From UBA7887 sp964408735 (lineage in GTDB: Bacteria; Pseudomonadota; Alphaproteobacteria; UBA7887), in assembly GCA_964408735.1 (NCBI GenBank), contig CAYPAX010000003.1, forward strand, positions 13,981 to 77,980: 64,000 nt of DNA, written 5' to 3'. The first letter of the stretch is position 1, and every line of letters starts with the position of its first letter. The notes under the pieces were generated by a model. The model was not told the origin of the DNA. It did no database searches and was given only the letters and a program-made list of their open reading frames with translations. The position numbers and the translations under genes were made by a program. Shown in pieces: positions 61,660 through 64,000 of this stretch.

Positions 61660-62805
61660 CTAATTCTGTACGTTCAGCCAATCGTCGATCGGCTGGTACT
61701 TCTGATCGATCTTCAGCGGATCCATCGTCACCGGCGTAACGCTGCTGAGACTTTCCAGGAAGGCCACCAGGTCGGAGCGCTCGCCGCGGCTGAGGTTGAG
61801 CGGCTGAAGCTCCCTGGCGAGCGGATCGTCGCCGCCGCCGCCATCGTCGTAGAAGGCGACCACCTCGGCCAGCGTCGCTATGGTGCCGTTGTGCATGTAG
61901 GGCGCCGTATAGACGGTCTCGCGCAAGGTCGGCGTGACGAACTTGCCGATGTCGCCATAATCCTTGGAGACCATGAAGTAGCCCACGTCACGGCGCCAGA
62001 CCCCCATCTTCGGCACGCCGTAGGAATGGATCACGGCGCGATAGGTGAGATGGCGGACGGGGTCCGTGAACACCTCCATGTTCTCGGGCACGCCGGTGTT
62101 GTGCGGCTTGCCATCCGAGAAGTAGGGGCCGTTGTGACAGCTGATGCAGTTGGCCTTGCCCTCGAACAGTGCCTGGCCGCGCTTGGCGGCCTCCGACATC
62201 GTGCCGGTGTCGAAGGGCGCATCGATCGAGACCAGGCTTTCGACGAAGGATACCAGCGCCTTGCGCGCCTTGCCCGAGCTGCAGTCGCCGCCGTAGATCG
62301 AGGCACACATCTCGGCATAGACCGCGTCCTGTTTCATGCGCTCGTGCATTATGCGCATGTCCATATTCATGCTCACCGTCTCGGTGATCTGGTCGCGCAT
62401 GACGTCGTTGAGATTGGCGCCCATCTGGCCGGCCCAGCCCCAGCCCACGTCTGCGAAGGAAGCTTTGAAGCGGGCGTTGATCAGGGTCGGCGCATTGCGG
62501 TAGCCGCGCGTGCCGGGATAGGCCTTGGACAGCACCAGGCCATCGCCATAGCCCTTGGTGGGATCGTGGCAGGTGGCGCAGCTGATCGCCCCATCGCCTG
62601 AGATACGCGCGTCGAAGAACAAGCGCTTGCCCATCTCCACGGCAGCCGGATCACCGGCATCGGTGGCGGGCAGCGGCCCGATTTCGGGCCAGGGCTCGGC
62701 CGCCGCCCCCGTGGCCAAGAAAACGGCGAGGCCAAGCCCCACCATGACGGCTGCCACACCCGCCGTTGTCGTTCGACCTAACAGTAGGGTATCGGGCCTT
62801 TTCAT
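61660..62805 (-). CDS. Di-haem cytochrome c peroxidase-family protein (second)
   Basis: 381 residues. Signal/anchor (about 13-33), haem sites CATCH (Cys76) and CISCH (Cys220), with MGKRLFFDARISGDGAISC and LRETVYTAPYMHNGTIATLAEVV. It shares the family pattern with its neighbour but is clearly divergent, including an extra loop around CASIYGGDC (about 167-175). Gap to the next gene is 15 bases, so the two peroxidases, the Rieske and the molybdoenzyme are in one transcript. Confidence 0.9.
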   Translation of the reverse strand: MKRPDTLLLGRTTTAGVAAVMVGLGLAVFLATGAAAEPWPEIGPLPATDAGDPAAVEMGKRLFFDARISGDGAISCATCHDPTKGYGDGLVLSKAYPGTRGYRNAPTLINARFKASFADVGWGWAGQMGANLNDVMRDQITETVSMNMDMRIMHERMKQDAVYAEMCASIYGGDCSSGKARKALVSFVESLVSIDAPFDTGTMSEAAKRGQALFEGKANCISCHNGPYFSDGKPHNTGVPENMEVFTDPVRHLTYRAVIHSYGVPKMGVWRRDVGYFMVSKDYGDIGKFVTPTLRETVYTAPYMHNGTIATLAEVVAFYDDGGGGDDPLARELQPLNLSRGERSDLVAFLESLSSVTPVTMDPLKIDQKYQPIDDWLNVQN

Positions 62806-62863
62806 CGCGTCATCCTCCCCGGACGAGCGTCAGCGAAACGCCCGTCACCGCTTTGACAAGCGT

Positions 62864-63634
62864 TTACTCGGACGAAAAAGTGAACTCGGCAGCAATCGCT
62901 CCGCCGGCATCGACCGTGACTTCCGTTTCCTGGATGCCGAGTCGTGGGTGCCATGCTTTGAGCGTGTAGGTGCCGGGCGGAACGTTATCGATAGCGAAGC
63001 TGCCATCCTCGCCGACAACCACGGCATAGGGATGATCCGGCGCCATCATGTAGCCGAACATGAAATTGTGCGCCTCGCAGTTGATGCTGATATAGGACGA
63101 ACGCCGCGGCTTGATGGTTTCCTCGATGTCGCCTGGATCGGGCTGACCGAAGTTGAACATGGTGCGCTTGACCACGCGCCCCTTCTCGACGCCGATCAGC
63201 TCGCGGGTGTTGATGTTGTGCAGCACCCCGGGATCGTCGTTGCGAATCAGGATCGGCCCCGGCCTGACGACCTGCGCCCAGGGGCGGAAGCGACAGCCTT
63301 TCTGGGTGATGAGGTAATTGCCGCCATCCGGCTCGGCCCAGGCCTTGCCCTCCTTGATCTTCTCGATGAAGACGAAGGCACCGCGCAGGGCGCCGTCCGA
63401 CACGTCGACCCAGACCACCTCGCGATAGCCTTCGCCGCAGACGTCCGGATTCTTGGTGATCGCGATCTGCTCTATGGCATCTGCCGGCAGTTCGCCAACG
63501 AACGATATCGAACCGCTGATGGCACCGCCATCGGCGACGTCGGTCTCGGTGTATTTTGCCGCATGAGCGGAGGAAGATACTGAGAGTATCAGGAAGACAC
63601 TTGCTGCAGTGAAGGACCTTACGCACGGAAACAT
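62864..63634 (-). CDS. Periplasmic cupredoxin-like/regulatory-like domain protein
   Basis: 256 residues from the ATG at 63634, which has GGGGAG 11 bases upstream; an ATG seven codons earlier is possible. Signal peptide (about 1-25). The middle (about 90-200) looks like a cupredoxin fold: His in GVLHNIN, then NCEAHNFMFGYMM with Cys, His and Met spaced as in a type 1 copper site. The last about 60 residues (GSFAIDNVPPGTYTLKAWHPRLG) are a carboxypeptidase-regulatory-like domain. First gene of the long operon; a periplasmic electron carrier or copper protein is likely, with medium certainty. Confidence 0.75.
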   Translation of the reverse strand: MFPCVRSFTAASVFLILSVSSSAHAAKYTETDVADGGAISGSISFVGELPADAIEQIAITKNPDVCGEGYREVVWVDVSDGALRGAFVFIEKIKEGKAWAEPDGGNYLITQKGCRFRPWAQVVRPGPILIRNDDPGVLHNINTRELIGVEKGRVVKRTMFNFGQPDPGDIEETIKPRRSSYISINCEAHNFMFGYMMAPDHPYAVVVGEDGSFAIDNVPPGTYTLKAWHPRLGIQETEVTVDAGGAIAAEFTFSSE

Positions 63635-63767
63635 CACGTAATCATCTCCCCTCATGGTCAGGCCTCGTGCAGAGAACCGCGCCGTGTCCGGCACAGCTGT
63701 TGCCGGAAGGCAGCCGATAAGAACCGTCCGCCCAAGGTCAAACATGCATGCCGAATTGGCACCTGCC

Positions 63768-63781
63768 TTGATCTAGATTAA
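63768..63781 (-). promoter_or_regulatory. FNR/Anr-type box upstream of the operon
   Basis: ttgat-ctag-attaa matches TTGAT-N4-ATCAA at nine of ten defined positions. It lies 134 bases upstream of the first start codon, on the side from which the minus-strand operon is read. FNR-type regulators activate genes under low oxygen from sites near -41, so this would fit a start of transcription near 63733. Confidence 0.6.
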
Positions 63782-64000
63782 CTCGTTTCCCCTTTTCCCG
63801 GCCCCACGGCAGCCCACCGGGACAAATATAAGTTGTACAATAATGTTCTGTGTACTCGCGATATCGGCGGGAGCAGGCAAAGATAGATAGTTTGGAATTG
63901 ATTTAATATAGCCGAATGCCGCTGTGGCCCTGCGCTCGACGCCTGTTCTATCAGCCCGTTGATTAAGTGGCTTTGCTGATTCTCACTCCCAGACGATGAA
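63782..64000. other. AT-richer stretch at the right edge
   Basis: Beyond the FNR-like box there is no coding frame I can support. The stretch has AT-rich patches around 63830-63910 and a small imperfect palindrome (gtaca...tgtac at about 63835-63855) that may be part of a promoter. The gene beyond the edge is unknown. Confidence 0.4.

Noticed and set aside
63550..63745. Upstream ATG at 63745 for the cupredoxin-like gene
   Set aside because: It would add a non-signal extension before a clear signal peptide and would overlap the presumed promoter region; 63634 has a ribosome-binding site.

Overview
The window is GC-rich chromosomal DNA from an alphaproteobacterium, most likely a free-living Rhodospirillales-like or marine lineage. 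Indicators are the alphaproteobacterial-type RpoH, a SUV3-like helicase followed by an S4-domain protein, Coq7, YnbE, a DUF6476-like protein, an M67/JAMM peptidase, many PAS and class III cyclase signalling proteins, and aerobic-type protoporphyrinogen oxidase. Genes are tightly packed, and 4-base ATGA/GTGA overlaps are common. I see no rRNA, CRISPR array, intact transposase or prophage; there is one tRNA (Glu, CTC).

Layout. 1-5 kb: the end of an HpcH/HpaI aldolase, a lipoprotein/VWA pair, a Crp-type regulator and a PepSY/response regulator/histidine kinase operon interrupted by a palindromic element. 6-14 kb: a plus-strand housekeeping run (His-rich secreted protein, YihY, LEA-2 lipoprotein, Rossmann protein, YqaA/DedA-like, DsbB, Coq7, SUV3-like helicase, S4 protein). 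14-19 kb: rpoH preceded by a near-perfect CIRCE operator, an RluA-family pseudouridine synthase, then a JAMM protease, threonine aldolase and rhomboid operon. 19-26 kb: tRNA-Glu, Nudix, rhodanese, YnbE, an HD protein, a six-PAS histidine kinase with a FixL-like haem pocket, and a PanB-like protein. 26-36 kb: a signalling island with three class III cyclases (the third truncated), a TIGR03084 protein, an AtuA-like protein, palindromic repeats and a remnant of a type I restriction subunit. 36.4-37.6 kb: a porin.

The outstanding region is 37.6-63.8 kb, about 26 kb almost entirely on the minus strand and probably one or two very long transcripts. In transcription order it encodes: a cupredoxin-like protein, two di-haem cytochrome c peroxidases, a Tat-exported Rieske protein, an arsenite-oxidase-family (AioA/IdrA-type) molybdoenzyme, a HEAT-repeat protein and a small cytochrome c. 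Next comes module 2 (CydA-like membrane protein, di-haem c, membrane-anchored c, and cytochrome c fused to an ethylbenzene-dehydrogenase-gamma-like domain), two more c-type cytochromes and two tiny membrane proteins. Then a second, paralogous module 1 with the same four-gene order, a small membrane protein, a universal stress protein carrying three PCP_red-like domains, a radical SAM protein carrying a fourth, and protoporphyrinogen oxidase. I count 18 CxxCH haem c sites. No CydB partner is present.

The molybdoenzyme + Rieske + two peroxidases resemble in content the iodate reductase set IdrABP1P2. The AioA residue that helps hold arsenite (Glu203 in the Alcaligenes enzyme) aligns with Ser here. 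The twin CydA-like/cytochrome c modules suggest a quinol-linked membrane electron-transfer complex feeding (or draining) the periplasmic molybdoenzyme. A near-consensus FNR-type box lies upstream of the first gene. The functional assignment is inference from gene content. The operon architecture, duplicated modules, CxxCH count and the in-frame 264-bp palindromic insertion inside one cytochrome gene are read directly from the sequence.
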